Below are positions 46,359 through 55,167 of a DNA stretch of 64,000 nt, in pieces. The translations under genes and the position numbers were made by a program. This DNA is from Thermomonas brevis. GTDB lineage: Bacteria > Pseudomonadota > Gammaproteobacteria > Xanthomonadales > Xanthomonadaceae. The notes beneath the pieces were generated by a model. That model made no database searches. It was not told where the DNA came from and saw only the letters and a list, made by a program, of their open reading frames with translations. The stretch covers positions 558,001 to 622,000 of the forward strand of contig NZ_CP060711.1 in the NCBI RefSeq assembly GCF_014395425.1, read 5' to 3'. Numbering within the stretch: position 1 is the stretch's first letter; every line of letters starts with the position of its first letter.

Positions 46359-48380
46359 TCACTCCACCACCGGCGCCACGTCGCCCTTGCCGACCGCGAC
46401 CAGCCGCTCCACCAGCGTCGGCCAGTTCACCGCCCGGTTGTAGCCGACCACGCCCAGGCGCGGAATGCCCTTGCCTTCGACGATAGTAAAGGCGTTGCCC
46501 GCTGAATGGAGGCCGGACATCGCGCAGACCTCGTTCTCCAGCCGGCAGCCGATGCCGATGCGGCGGTAGCCGAAGTCGCTGAACAGGCCGATCAGCCGCC
46601 CTTGCAGACTGGTGATGAAGGAGGCGTCGCCGACGCTGCTGATGTTCTGCACCGCGCGCTGGCTGATCCGCTGGCGCACGCCGGGGACGGGATCGGTGAC
46701 GAAGCTCGCGTCGAACGCCACCGGCGTCCAGTCCACCAGCCGCAGGCCGTCGATGCGGCCGTCCAGCCGCCCGGTGATGCTGCCGAAGCCCAGCACCTCG
46801 GTGAGCCGCAGCAGGTCGAGGTCGTCCATCGCGATGTCCGCGCTCAGGCTGGGCGCGGTGCCGAACGGGCGCTCCAGCGCCAGCGAGGAGAACGCGACCC
46901 GGCCGTCGAAGATGCCCAGCGTCAGCCCGCCGTCGAATTCGATGCGGTCGTCGGCGTAGCGCGCCAGCGGGATGTCGCCGCCCAGCCGGCCCTGGAACGG
47001 CGGCAGGCCCAGCGCTTCGGACACCTTGCCGAAGTCGATGTCGGACAGCCGCAGGCCGAAGCGGATGTCGGCGCCGCCGTCGCCCTGCGGCGGGCGGATC
47101 ACCACGTCGCGCAGCCCCAGCGTGCCGCCCATCAGCGGCACCTGCACCGCCTCGCGCACGCGCAGTTCGCCGCCGGCGCTGGCGAACGGCAATCGCGCCG
47201 CGCCGAACGCGAGGCCGTGCAGCCGGCCGGCCTTCCATTCCAGCGCGCTGGCGATCGGTTCCGCCCCGGCGGAATAGCGCAGGTCGCCGCGCAGCCCGTC
47301 GAAGCCGAAGCGGCCGGCCGGATCGCGCAGGTCCACGCCGTGCAGCAGCGCGCTGGCGCCGGTCAGGCCGGTGGCGTCGAGATGCGCCTCGACCTCCATC
47401 GCGCCGCGCAGCTCCACTTCGCCCAGCCCGACCAGCCCCAGCCAGCCGGACAGGTACCGCGGGCGCAGCGGCGCCATGTCGTCGCTGCGCGCCCGCAAGT
47501 CCAGCGCAGCCAGCGTGCCGTCCGGCGCGAGGCGGGCGCTGGCGTCGGCGACCAGCACGCCGCCGTCGCGCCATTCGATGCGCGGCAGCGCCCAGCCAGC
47601 GCCGTCCTGCCGGTTCGCCTCGATGCGCAGGCCCACCGGCGTCGGCGGCAGCGCGACGTAGCTGTTGCCGGCCAGGAACTCGCCGCCGCGCAGCTCGCCC
47701 TCGACCGTCGCCTGCGTCGATGCCGCCGCGCCGCGGTAGTCCAGCCGCAGCTCGCCGCCCAGGTCTTCGCCGACGATGCTGGCGTCGGCGCTTTCGAACC
47801 CCGCGCCGCGCAGCCGCAGCGCGCCCTCGACCCGCAGCCCGGCGCGCGTCGACGCCACCTGCAAGCGCCCGTCCGCGGTGCCGGCCTTGAGATGCCCCTG
47901 CGGCCACGCCTGCGCCAGCAGCGCCTGCGCCCAGGCCAGCGGCACGCCGCGCAGGTCGAACACGGTCAGGTCGGGCGAGGCGGCGTTGCGGTCCAGCGCG
48001 ATGCGCGCAGCGCCCTTCGCCAGCGACGCCTGCGTGGCCGCGGCATCGAAGGCCACCGCCAGCCGCAGCGGCGCGGCGTTGCCGGCCCGCAGCTCGCCCT
48101 CGCAGTGCCAGCCCGCGTTCGCCGTGCGCCGCAGCGGGCAGCGCCAGTGCAGATCGCGGAAGCGGTAGCCGAGGTCGGGCGCCTCGACCCTGCCGGCCCA
48201 CAGCTGCAATTCGCCCGCGTCCGCGCCGTCCGCCCAGTCCAGCCGCGCCCGCACGCGTTCCAGCGTCGCCACCGGGGTGGCGACCTTAACGGCCCGCAGC
48301 TGCGCCGTCCGCGCCTGCGCCGGCAGCGAGGCGAGCGCCGCCACCAGGCACAGACAAGCGGTTAGGATCGGGCGCACCAT
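46359..48380 (-). CDS. YdbH-family intermembrane phospholipid transport protein (AsmA-like)
   Basis: A 673-residue protein with a signal sequence (MVRPILTACLCLVAALASLP, then QARTAQ). The rest is a long repetitive beta-rich body with many short strands, for example GRVRARLDWADG-like and FDGLRGDLRYSAGAEPIAS segments, as expected of the AsmA-like/repeating beta-groove bridges. The C-terminus carries the conserved VRQRISQRAVQNISSVGDAS and SAGNAFTIVEGKGIPRLGVV of the YdbH (dicarboxylate-transport annotated) family. Such proteins span the periplasm and carry lipid in a groove. It is shorter than E. coli YdbH (about 880), so the N-terminal part may be trimmed. The ATG at 48380 lies 33 bases from the divergent receiver gene; upstream frame is not coding. 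Confidence 0.8.
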   Translation of the reverse strand: MVRPILTACLCLVAALASLPAQARTAQLRAVKVATPVATLERVRARLDWADGADAGELQLWAGRVEAPDLGYRFRDLHWRCPLRRTANAGWHCEGELRAGNAAPLRLAVAFDAAATQASLAKGAARIALDRNAASPDLTVFDLRGVPLAWAQALLAQAWPQGHLKAGTADGRLQVASTRAGLRVEGALRLRGAGFESADASIVGEDLGGELRLDYRGAAASTQATVEGELRGGEFLAGNSYVALPPTPVGLRIEANRQDGAGWALPRIEWRDGGVLVADASARLAPDGTLAALDLRARSDDMAPLRPRYLSGWLGLVGLGEVELRGAMEVEAHLDATGLTGASALLHGVDLRDPAGRFGFDGLRGDLRYSAGAEPIASALEWKAGRLHGLAFGAARLPFASAGGELRVREAVQVPLMGGTLGLRDVVIRPPQGDGGADIRFGLRLSDIDFGKVSEALGLPPFQGRLGGDIPLARYADDRIEFDGGLTLGIFDGRVAFSSLALERPFGTAPSLSADIAMDDLDLLRLTEVLGFGSITGRLDGRIDGLRLVDWTPVAFDASFVTDPVPGVRQRISQRAVQNISSVGDASFITSLQGRLIGLFSDFGYRRIGIGCRLENEVCAMSGLHSAGNAFTIVEGKGIPRLGVVGYNRAVNWPTLVERLVAVGKGDVAPVVE

Positions 48381-48413
48381 GGACGCAGCATACAAAGGCC
48401 GGGAGGCAGCGCG

Positions 48414-49115
48414 ATGAACCATTCCCCCGCCGACATCCCCCGCCTGCTGCTGGTCGAGGACGACCCGACCAGCGCCGCGTTCCTTGCCGCCGCCGCGGCC
48501 GCCCTGCCGGCGCTGCCGGTGACGGCGACCAGCCTCGCCGACGCGGAGCGCGTCTGTCTCGACCAAGCGTTCGACCTGTTCCTGTTCGACGCCAACCTGC
48601 CCGACGGGCGCGGCGAGGACCTGCTGCGCACGCTGCGCGAACGCGGCATCGGCACCGCCGCGCTGGCGCATACCGCCGACCTCGACGCCGATATGCACGC
48701 GCGGCTGCTGGCGGCCGGCTTCGCCGAGGTGCTGCGCAAACCGCTGGGGATGCACGCCTTCCACGCGGCGCTGCGCCGGCACCTGCCCGATGCCGCAGCC
48801 CGCCCGTGGGACGATGCCGCCGCCCTGGCCGCGCTGGGCGGCCAGCACGCGCACGTGCAGGCGCTGCGCAAGCTGTTCCTGGCCGAGCTTCCGCAACAGC
48901 GCGACCGGATCGTCCACGCCGCGACCCACGCCGACATTTCCGCGCTGCGGGCGGAGCTGCACAAGCTGTCGGCCGGTTGCGGCTTCGTCGGCGCGGCGCG
49001 CCTCGGCATCGCGGTGCAGGCGCTGCAAGCGGCGCTCACCGATCGGACGGCCCTGTATGCGCTGGAACGCGCCGTCGACGAGATACTGGCAGCAAGGCCA
49101 GCTGCGCCGCCGTAA
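48414..49115 (+). CDS. Receiver-HPt phosphotransfer protein
   Basis: A 233-residue cytoplasmic signalling protein. Residues about 10-125 are a response-regulator receiver: the acidic pair in LLLVEDDPTSA, the phosphoacceptor Asp in DLFLFDANLPDGRG (about residue 60), and the Lys in EVLRKPLG (about 108). Residues about 140-225 are an HPt domain with the phospho-His in RAELHKLSAGCGFVGA (about 183). It has no output domain, so it should pass phosphate between a histidine kinase and another regulator. No kinase gene is adjacent. The ATG at 48414 is preceded by GGGAGGCAGCGCG, with GGGAGG as ribosome site. It is divergent from ydbH. Confidence 0.88.
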   Translation: MNHSPADIPRLLLVEDDPTSAAFLAAAAAALPALPVTATSLADAERVCLDQAFDLFLFDANLPDGRGEDLLRTLRERGIGTAALAHTADLDADMHARLLAAGFAEVLRKPLGMHAFHAALRRHLPDAAARPWDDAAALAALGGQHAHVQALRKLFLAELPQQRDRIVHAATHADISALRAELHKLSAGCGFVGAARLGIAVQALQAALTDRTALYALERAVDEILAARPAAPP

Positions 49116-49125
49116 GCGGCAAAAA

Positions 49126-49180
49126 CCTGGACGCGGATCAACGCGGATTAATCTCAACCAGCGCCTCATCCGCAAATCGC
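49126..49180. repeat. Dispersed inverted repeat, GCGGATC family, partial copy C
   Basis: GGACGCGGATCAACGCGGAT at about 49129-49148 matches the opening of copies A and B, followed by a decayed closing arm (CGCCTCATCCGCAAATCG). It lies between two converging stop codons. Confidence 0.65.
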
Positions 49181-49189
49181 TTTCTCCGC

Positions 49190-50686
49190 TTACCGCAGCT
49201 CCGCCAGCAGCGCCCGCGTCACCGGATCGTCGGCCTCGCTCTCGCCGTACAGCGCCGGCAGCAGCGAATTGGCGACCTGCTTGCCCAGCTCCACGCCGAA
49301 CTGGTCGAAGGCGTTGATGCCCCACAGCACCGATTGCAGGTAGACGCTGTGCTCGTACAGCGCGATCAGCATGCCCAGCGATTCCGGCGTCAGCGCGTCC
49401 AGCAGCAGCAGCGTGCTCGGGCGGTTGCCGGGGTAGCGGCGGTGAGGATCGTCGCTGTCCTGCCCGTTCGCCAGCGCCTCGGTCTGCGCCAGCAGGTTGG
49501 CGAGCAGCGCGGCGTGGTTGCGCTCGTGCGCGTGGTCGGCCTGGCGCACGCCGATGAAATCGGCCGGCACCGTCTGGGTGCCCTGGTGCAGCGCCTGGAA
49601 GAAGCTGTGCTGGGTGTCGGTGCCGGCGCCGCCCCACCACACCGGCACGGTGTCGAGGCCGACTTTGCCGCCCGCCAGCGTCGCCGACTTGCCGAGGCTT
49701 TCCATCACCAACTGCTGGAGGTAGTTCGGCAGCAGACGCAGGCGTTCGTCGTAGGGCAGCACCGCCTGCGTGGCGGCGTGCAGCGCGTTGCGGTTCCACA
49801 CCGCAGTCAGCGCGTGCCATACGGCGAGGTTGTCGCGCAGCGGCGCTTCGGCGGCGTGCGCGTCCATCCGGCTGGCGCCGTCCAGCAGTTGCAGGAAGCG
49901 GTCCATGCCGATCGCCAGCGCGATCGGGAAGCCCACCGCCGACCACAGCGAATAGCGCCCGCCCACCCAATCCCACATCGGCAGAGTGCGCTCCGGCGGG
50001 ATGCCGAAGTCGGCCACGCGCTGCGCGTTGGTGCTGACCGCGTACAGGCGGCTGTCGTCGCCCAGCCAGTCGCGGACGATGCCCCCATTGAGCAGGGTTT
50101 CCTGGGTGCCGAAGGTCTTGGAGATGACGATGGCGGCGGTGCGCTTCGGGTCCAGTCCGGCCAGCGCGCGGCGCGCGGCGTTGCCGTCGACGTTGGAGAT
50201 GAAGTGCACCTTGAAGCGTGCGCCCGGCAGCGCCAGCGCGTCCGCGACCAGGCGCGGGCCGAGGTCGGAGCCGCCGATGCCGACGCTGACGATGTCGGTG
50301 ACGTCGCCGGCTTCCAGCGTTTCGATCAGCCCGCGCATCCGCGCCTGCGCGTCCAGCGCCTGCGCGCGCGCGTCGCGGGCGACGGTGGCTTCGGAGGTGT
50401 CGCCGCGCAGGGCGCTGTGCAGCGCGGCGCGGCCTTCGGTGGGATTGACGATGGCGCCGTCCAGCAGGCGGCGCATCGCGCCGGCGAGGTCGGCGCGTTC
50501 GGCGACGTCGAACAGGGCGTCCAACGCCGCGCGGTCGTAGCGCTGGCGCGCGAAGTTGGCGTACAGCGGGCCGCTGCGCAGGGCGAAGTCGCGCGCCCGC
50601 GCGGGATCGTCCGCGATCAGCGCCGGCAGCGGCGTGCCGGACAGTCGTTGCGCTTGCGCATCCAGACCCTCCAGCTGCCCGCCCAC
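49190..50686 (-). CDS. pgi: Glucose-6-phosphate isomerase
   Basis: A 498-residue enzyme that interconverts glucose-6-phosphate and fructose-6-phosphate in glycolysis. Motifs: [19 protein letters not shown] (about 133), [15 protein letters not shown] (about 193), [16 protein letters not shown] (about 240), catalytic Glu and His in [20 protein letters not shown] (about 350), and [18 protein letters not shown] near the end. It is shorter than the 549-residue E. coli form, as in Xanthomonads. The start is GTG at 50686, one base after the panD stop, so the two are probably co-transcribed. It is the last gene of the pan cluster. Confidence 0.94.
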   Translation of the reverse strand: MGGQLEGLDAQAQRLSGTPLPALIADDPARARDFALRSGPLYANFARQRYDRAALDALFDVAERADLAGAMRRLLDGAIVNPTEGRAALHSALRGDTSEATVARDARAQALDAQARMRGLIETLEAGDVTDIVSVGIGGSDLGPRLVADALALPGARFKVHFISNVDGNAARRALAGLDPKRTAAIVISKTFGTQETLLNGGIVRDWLGDDSRLYAVSTNAQRVADFGIPPERTLPMWDWVGGRYSLWSAVGFPIALAIGMDRFLQLLDGASRMDAHAAEAPLRDNLAVWHALTAVWNRNALHAATQAVLPYDERLRLLPNYLQQLVMESLGKSATLAGGKVGLDTVPVWWGGAGTDTQHSFFQALHQGTQTVPADFIGVRQADHAHERNHAALLANLLAQTEALANGQDSDDPHRRYPGNRPSTLLLLDALTPESLGMLIALYEHSVYLQSVLWGINAFDQFGVELGKQVANSLLPALYGESEADDPVTRALLAELR

Positions 50687-50687
50687 G

Positions 50688-51068
50688 TCAGGCCGCCTGC
50701 TTCGGCATCGAGTGGTTGGTGTGGGTCAACCGGTTCTCGCGGTCGACGTAGACGCAGACCGGCTTGTGCGCTTCCGCCTCGGCGGCGTCGCACTGCACGT
50801 AGGCGCAGATGATGACCAGGTCGCCCACCCGCGACTTGTGCGCGGCGGCGCCGTTCACCGAGATCACGCCGCTGCCTTCCTCGCCGCGGATCGCGTAGGT
50901 GGAATAGCGCTCGCCGCTGGTGACGTCGTAGATGTCGATCCGCTCGTATTCGCGGATGCCGGCGATGTCCAGCAGGCGACCGTCGATGGCGCACGAACCT
51001 TCGTAATGCAGCTCGGCGTGAGTGACGGTGGCGCGATGGATCTTGCCCTTGAGCAGGGTCAGTTGCAT
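50688..51068 (-). CDS. panD: Aspartate 1-decarboxylase
   Basis: A 126-residue pyruvoyl enzyme that makes beta-alanine from aspartate for pantothenate synthesis. The self-cleavage site is [16 protein letters not shown] with cutting between Gly24 and Ser25, and [18 protein letters not shown] and LVIICAYVQ follow as in the family. The ATG at 51068 has CCGGAG about 10 bases upstream. A gap of 107 bases from panC contains a likely promoter (51117-51144). Confidence 0.95.
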   Translation of the reverse strand: MQLTLLKGKIHRATVTHAELHYEGSCAIDGRLLDIAGIREYERIDIYDVTSGERYSTYAIRGEEGSGVISVNGAAAHKSRVGDLVIICAYVQCDAAEAEAHKPVCVYVDRENRLTHTNHSMPKQAA

Positions 51069-51116
51069 GGCTTCGACTCCGGTGGAACGCAAGGCCGGGA
51101 CAGCCCGGAAGTTCGC

Positions 51117-51144
51117 AGTATAGGGCGCGTTTTGCGCACCGCAA
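51117..51144 (-). promoter_or_regulatory. Probable panD promoter
   Basis: On the minus strand TTGCGG (51139-51144) and TATACT (51117-51122) are 16 bases apart, a good sigma-70 match. It would give a leader of about 40 bases before panD and allow panD-pgi expression apart from panBC. Confidence 0.6.
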
Positions 51145-51175
51145 CAAACCGGGAATTCCGTTTTATCCGGGCAAT

Positions 51176-52030
51176 TTATCCGGGCAATTGAAACTCGATG
51201 TTGTCGATCAACCGGGTGCGGCCCAGGCGCGCGGCGATCAGCGCCACCCGCGCCCCGCCCTCGCCGTCCGCCGGTTCGCTGAAATCGGGGCGGCGGACCA
51301 CCGCGTAGTCGGGCACGAACCCGGCCGCGCGCATGGCGGCGTCGGCGTCGGCTTCGACCTGCGCGCGCGCCGCGCCGACCTGCGCGGCATCGCGCATCGA
51401 ACGCAGCACGCGGTGGATGGTCGGCGCGACGGCGCGCTCCTCCGGCGACAGGTACTGGTTGCGCGAACTCATCGCCAGCCCGTCGTCCTCGCGGACGATC
51501 TCGCCCGCCAGGATCTCGATGGGCACGTGCAGGTCGGCCACCATCTGCCGGATCACCGCCAGCTGCTGGAAATCCTTGCGGCCGAACGCGGCCACGTCCG
51601 GCTGCACCTGGTTGAACAGGCGCGTCACCACGGTGCACACGCCGTCGAAATGGCCGGGGCGGCACGCGCCCTCCAGCACCGAGCTGACGCCCGGCACCTG
51701 CACCTTCGCCGCCAACTCCACGCCGAACGGATACATCGCCTCCACCTCCGGCAGCCACAGCGCGTCGCAGCCGGCGGCTTCCAGCCCAGTGGTGTCGGCG
51801 TCCGGCGTGCGCGGATAGCGGGTGAAGTCCTCGCTCGGGCCGAACTGAGTGGGATTGACGAACACGCTGGAGACCACGCGGTCGGCGCGCTCGCGCACCA
51901 GCGTCACCAGCGAATAGTGGCCGGCGTGCAGGTTGCCCATGGTCGGCACGAAGCCGACGCGCAGGCCCTCGCGCTTCCAGCCGTTGACGCGGGCGCGCAG
52001 GGCGTCGAGGGCGGTGAGGGTCTCGATCAT
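51176..52030 (-). CDS. panC: Pantoate-beta-alanine ligase
   Basis: A 284-residue ATP-dependent ligase that joins pantoate and beta-alanine to pantothenate. Motifs: [16 protein letters not shown] with the HxGH ATP site (about 28), [20 protein letters not shown] (about 55), [16 protein letters not shown] (about 150) and the MSSRNQYLS loop (about 185). The ATG overlaps the panB stop (ATGA). The stop region is tandemly duplicated: the 13-base unit ATTGCCCGGATAA occurs twice in a row at the 3' end, the first copy holding the stop codon. Confidence 0.95.
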   Translation of the reverse strand: MIETLTALDALRARVNGWKREGLRVGFVPTMGNLHAGHYSLVTLVRERADRVVSSVFVNPTQFGPSEDFTRYPRTPDADTTGLEAAGCDALWLPEVEAMYPFGVELAAKVQVPGVSSVLEGACRPGHFDGVCTVVTRLFNQVQPDVAAFGRKDFQQLAVIRQMVADLHVPIEILAGEIVREDDGLAMSSRNQYLSPEERAVAPTIHRVLRSMRDAAQVGAARAQVEADADAAMRAAGFVPDYAVVRRPDFSEPADGEGGARVALIAARLGRTRLIDNIEFQLPG

Positions 52031-52842
52031 GCGTAGCTGTGCTCGGAAGTCGGGAAGGTGCCGGCGCGCACCGCCTCGGTATAGGCGCGCACCGCGCCGG
52101 CGATGGAGCCGCCCTCGGCCAGGAAGTCCTTGACGAACTTCGGCTTGCGGTGGCCGGTGTCGATGCCGAGCAGGTCGTGCAGCACCAGCACCTGACCGTC
52201 GCAACCGGGGCCGGCGCCGATCCCGATGGTGGGAATCGGGCTGGCGGCGGTGATCTCCGCCGCCAGCGGGGCCGGCACGCCTTCCAGCACCAGCAGCGCC
52301 GCGCCTGCCTCGGCCACCGCCAAGGCGTCGGCGCGCAGGCGTTCGGCGGCGGATTGTTCGCGGCCCTGCACCTTGAAACCACCCATCTTCAGCACCGATT
52401 GCGGGGTCAGGCCGAGGTGCGCGCAGACCGGAATCTCGCGCTCGACCAGGAAGCGGATCGTCTCCAGCTTGTGGCCCGCGCCTTCCAGCTTGACCATCGC
52501 CGCGCCGGCCTGGATGAAGCGCACCGCCGCCGCGTGCGCCTGCTCCGGCGTGGCGTCGCTGCCGAACGGGAAGTCGGCGATCTTCAGCGCATGCTTCGCG
52601 CCGCGCGCCACCGCCGCCGTGTGATAGGCGATGTCGTCCACGCGCACCGGCAGCGTCGAATCGTGCCCCTGCACCACCATGCCCAGCGAATCGCCGATCA
52701 GGATCAGGTCGATGCCGGCGTCGTCCAGCACACGCGCGAAGCTGGCGTCGTAGCAGGTCAGCATCGTCAGCCGGCGGCCCGCGTCGCGCGCCTGCGCGAG
52801 CTGCGGCACGCTCCAGGACTTCTGTTCGGCATGTACGCTCAT
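52027..52842 (-). CDS. panB: 3-methyl-2-oxobutanoate hydroxymethyltransferase
   Basis: A 271-residue metal-dependent aldolase of the pantothenate pathway. It adds a hydroxymethyl group from methylene-tetrahydrofolate to ketoisovalerate. Motifs: [19 protein letters not shown] (about 28-46), [18 protein letters not shown] (about 48-65), KIADFPFGS and [10 protein letters not shown], with [12 protein letters not shown] later. Translationally coupled to panC (ATGA). It lies 65 bases downstream of folK, which makes a folate precursor, so folate and pantothenate genes share one cluster. Confidence 0.95.
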   Translation of the reverse strand: MSVHAEQKSWSVPQLAQARDAGRRLTMLTCYDASFARVLDDAGIDLILIGDSLGMVVQGHDSTLPVRVDDIAYHTAAVARGAKHALKIADFPFGSDATPEQAHAAAVRFIQAGAAMVKLEGAGHKLETIRFLVEREIPVCAHLGLTPQSVLKMGGFKVQGREQSAAERLRADALAVAEAGAALLVLEGVPAPLAAEITAASPIPTIGIGAGPGCDGQVLVLHDLLGIDTGHRKPKFVKDFLAEGGSIAGAVRAYTEAVRAGTFPTSEHSYA

Positions 52843-52907
52843 CGCAGGTTCCGGGTTGGCAAGCGCGGCATTATGGCGCAGAACGCGCGTAGGCCCGTCG
52901 CTCCGGA

Positions 52908-53417
52908 TCAGGCGTCGCCGATCGCTTCCACGCCTTCGACGTCGATGCGGCGCAGCGCCTCGCCCACGCTGCCGTGGCCGGGAAACGGCGCATCGGCGGC
53001 GATCTCGGCCAGCGGCACCAGCGCGAACGCGCGCTCGTGCAGGTGCGGATGCGGCACGCGCAGGCCGGGCTGGTTGAGCGTGCGGTCGCCGTACAGCAAC
53101 AGGTCGAGGTCGAGCACGCGCGGGCCCCAGCGCATCGAGGCGGTTTCGCCGCCGCGGCTGCGGCCGGCCTTGCGCTCGATCTCCAGCAGGTGGTCGAGCA
53201 GGGCGTGCGGGGCCAGGCCGGTTTCCAGCAGCGCGGCGGCGTTGACGTAATCCGGCTGGTCGACGCGGCCCCAGGCCGGCGTGCGGTACAGACGCGACGC
53301 GGCCAGCAGGCGGCTGTGCGGCAGTTCACGCAGCGCCTCGATGGCGTCGCGCACGGCCTCCTGCGGATGACCGATGTTGGCGCCGAGGCCGATGCAGGCC
53401 TTGGTCAGCAGGGTCAT
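52908..53417 (-). CDS. folK: 2-amino-4-hydroxy-6-hydroxymethyldihydropteridine diphosphokinase
   Basis: A 169-residue kinase of folate synthesis that transfers pyrophosphate from ATP to the hydroxymethyl-pterin. The N-terminus has [16 protein letters not shown], and the family signature is [16 protein letters not shown] (about 100). Histidine-rich [16 protein letters not shown] follows (about 127). The ATG at 53417 overlaps the pcnB stop by four bases (ATGA). The alternative upstream frame lies inside pcnB. Confidence 0.94.
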   Translation of the reverse strand: MTLLTKACIGLGANIGHPQEAVRDAIEALRELPHSRLLAASRLYRTPAWGRVDQPDYVNAAALLETGLAPHALLDHLLEIERKAGRSRGGETASMRWGPRVLDLDLLLYGDRTLNQPGLRVPHPHLHERAFALVPLAEIAADAPFPGHGSVGEALRRIDVEGVEAIGDA

Positions 53418-54769
53418 GGCGCAGCTCCCGGTTTCGCCCGGCGGCGACGGCGGCGCTTGCGCGGCGCGGCGGCATCGTCGCCCTCCTCCGCGTCGGGGCT
53501 TTCCGCTTCCCGCGCTTCGTTGGCGGCCAGCACGGCGGAAGGCTCCAGCTGCGCCTCGCGCCAGAACGCCACGTCCTCCGCATGCGAATCGGACGCGGCC
53601 AGCCGCAGTTCGAGGAAATCGACGGCGGCGCGGAAACGCGGATGCGCCAGCAGGCGGAACACGCGCTTGCGCTGGCGCAGCGAGAAGCGTGGCTGCAGCA
53701 GCCAGATCTCCTGCATCGGCAGCGAGAAGCGGCGCGGCAGCGCGGTGCGCGCGACCTGATGCATGGTTACCCGGTCGGCGGCGCGGCGCTGCGCTTCCGC
53801 CGCATGCACGCCCTGCGCCTGCAGCTGCGCCAGCGCGCGGCAGTAGGCCGGCCACAGCAGCACGGCATACAGGAAGGCCGGCGACACCGGCTCGTCGTTG
53901 GCGACCCGCGCATCGGTGTTGCGCAGGCCCTGCACCAGCATCCGCCGCAGCGCGCCGGAACTGTTCGAGGCCAGCGCCTTGGCGGTTTCCGGCAGCAGCG
54001 CCGGCAGCAGGCCGTGCGCTTCCAGGTGCTCGAAGCTGGCGACCGCGTGGCCGGACAGGAACAGCTTGAGGGTTTCCTCGAACAGCCGCGCCGGCGCGGC
54101 GTCGGCCAGCAGCGGCGCCAGCCGGGCGATGGGCTCGGCGGTGCCGGCCTCGATGGCGAAGCCCAGCTTCGCCGCCAGCCGCGCGGCGCGCAGCATGCGC
54201 ACAGGGTCTTCGCGGTAGCGCGCTTCCGGCTCGCCGATCAGGCGCAGCAGCCGCGCCTGCACGTCGGCATAGCCGCCGACGTAGTCGCGCACCGAGAAAT
54301 CCTCGATCGCGTAGTACAGCGCGTTGGCGGTGAAGTCGCGGCGCACCGCGTCGTCCTCGATGCTGCCGTAGATGTTGTCGCGCAGCAGGCGGCCGCCATC
54401 GTCGGTCTGGCGGTCGCCGTCGTCGTCGCCGCCGTTGGCGCGGAAGGTGGCGACCTCGATGATCTCGCGGCCGTACACCACGTGCGCCAGCCGGAACCGG
54501 CGGCCGATCAGGCGGCAGTTGCGGAACAGCGCCTTGACCTGTTCCGGGGTGGCGTCGGTGGCGACGTCGAAATCCTTGGGCTGGCCGCCGATCAGCAGGT
54601 CGCGGACCGCGCCGCCGACCAGATAGGCGCCGAAGCCGCCCTCGCGCAGGCGGTACAGCACCCGCAGCGCGTTGGGGCTCATCTGCTTGCGGGACACGCC
54701 GTGGACGTCGCGCGGGATCACGCGCAACTGGGGGACGAGGGAAGCGGGGGAATGGTCGGTATCGGTCAT
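53414..54769 (-). CDS. pcnB: Poly(A) polymerase I
   Basis: A 451-residue polynucleotide adenylyltransferase that adds poly(A) tails to RNA and so marks it for decay. The nucleotidyltransferase head has YLVGGAVRDLLIGGQPKDFD (about 50-70) and the metal-binding aspartates follow. RRDFTANALYYAI (about 140) and the RNA-binding domain FRLLAHPRFRAAVDFLELR near 375 match PcnB. The C-terminal tail is strongly basic (RKRRRRRRAKPG), typical of PcnB and different from CCA-adding enzymes. The start at 54769 lies in a region of weak ribosome-site sequence. First gene of the pcnB-folK-panBC operon. Confidence 0.93.
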   Translation of the reverse strand: MTDTDHSPASLVPQLRVIPRDVHGVSRKQMSPNALRVLYRLREGGFGAYLVGGAVRDLLIGGQPKDFDVATDATPEQVKALFRNCRLIGRRFRLAHVVYGREIIEVATFRANGGDDDGDRQTDDGGRLLRDNIYGSIEDDAVRRDFTANALYYAIEDFSVRDYVGGYADVQARLLRLIGEPEARYREDPVRMLRAARLAAKLGFAIEAGTAEPIARLAPLLADAAPARLFEETLKLFLSGHAVASFEHLEAHGLLPALLPETAKALASNSSGALRRMLVQGLRNTDARVANDEPVSPAFLYAVLLWPAYCRALAQLQAQGVHAAEAQRRAADRVTMHQVARTALPRRFSLPMQEIWLLQPRFSLRQRKRVFRLLAHPRFRAAVDFLELRLAASDSHAEDVAFWREAQLEPSAVLAANEAREAESPDAEEGDDAAAPRKRRRRRRAKPGAAP

Positions 54770-54798
54770 GCGCTGCGGTTGGCGGCGGAAATGGAGCG

Positions 54799-54828
54799 TT
54801 GCCAGCGGCAGACGCAGCCTTTTATACT
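54799..54828 (+). promoter_or_regulatory. Promoter of tRNA-Glu
   Basis: TTGCCA (54799-54804) and TATACT (54823-54828) are 18 bases apart, about 60 bases before the tRNA on the same strand. It is divergent from pcnB. Confidence 0.65.
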
Positions 54829-54891
54829 ACCAAGCTCGGCAGCCCATCCGGCAAAGCCGGGCCGGTCGTCCAACCGGCTGCACCTTCCAAT

Positions 54892-54967
54892 GCTCCCTTC
54901 GTCTAGAGGCCTAGGACGTGGCCCTCTCAAGGCTAAAACACGGGTTCGAATCCCGTAGGGAGCGCCA
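54892..54967 (+). tRNA. tRNA-Glu (anticodon CTC)
   Basis: A 76-base cloverleaf: acceptor GCTCCCT with AGGGAGC, anticodon loop CTCTCAA giving anticodon CTC, T arm ACGGG-TTCGAAT-CCCGT, and an encoded CCA end. Bases TCGTCTAGAGGCCTAGGA form the D arm as in other tRNA-Glu genes. It reads GAG. Confidence 0.95.
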
Positions 54968-54968
54968 A

Positions 54969-55013
54969 TCATGAAAAAAGCCCGAGTCTCGCGACTCGGG
55001 CTTTTTTCATGAT
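54969..55013. terminator. Strong bidirectional terminator after tRNA-Glu
   Basis: A perfect inverted repeat with 20-base arms (54969-54988 and 54994-55013) around a five- to six-base centre. The inner stem is AAGCCCGAGT/ACTCGGGCTT with A- and T-runs of six on the two sides, so it can end transcription from the tRNA and from the opposite strand. Confidence 0.92.
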
Positions 55014-55140
55014 GCGACCGGAGGGATGAGAACCCGTAGGGTTCGACAGATTCGCCGGGAGCGAATCTGGACAGCCGCAGGCTGCCCGCAGCAAAGCTGC
55101 GGGCGCGGCACATGGATGTGCCGCGTCTATCCCGTGGCAC
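55014..55140. repeat. Cluster of short palindromes between tRNA-Glu and the helicase gene
   Basis: Five small hairpins follow one another: GAACCCGTAGGGTTC (about 55030), AGATTCGCCGGGAGCGAATCT (about 55048), GGCAGCCTGC-type arms near 55073, GCAGCAAAGCTGC near 55090, and GCGGCACATGGATGTGCCGC near 55105. No gene is present. The mosaic looks like a composite intergenic repeat and may act as a further transcript end for the helicase gene. Confidence 0.6.
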
Positions 55141-55167
55141 CAGATGAAAGCTACAGCAGCGCTCGCT

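Noticed and set aside
46359..49976. A 1205-codon minus-strand frame ending as YdbH
   Set aside because: Only the part from ATG 48380 resembles the family and has a signal peptide; the rest is antisense to the receiver-HPt gene and overlaps pgi.
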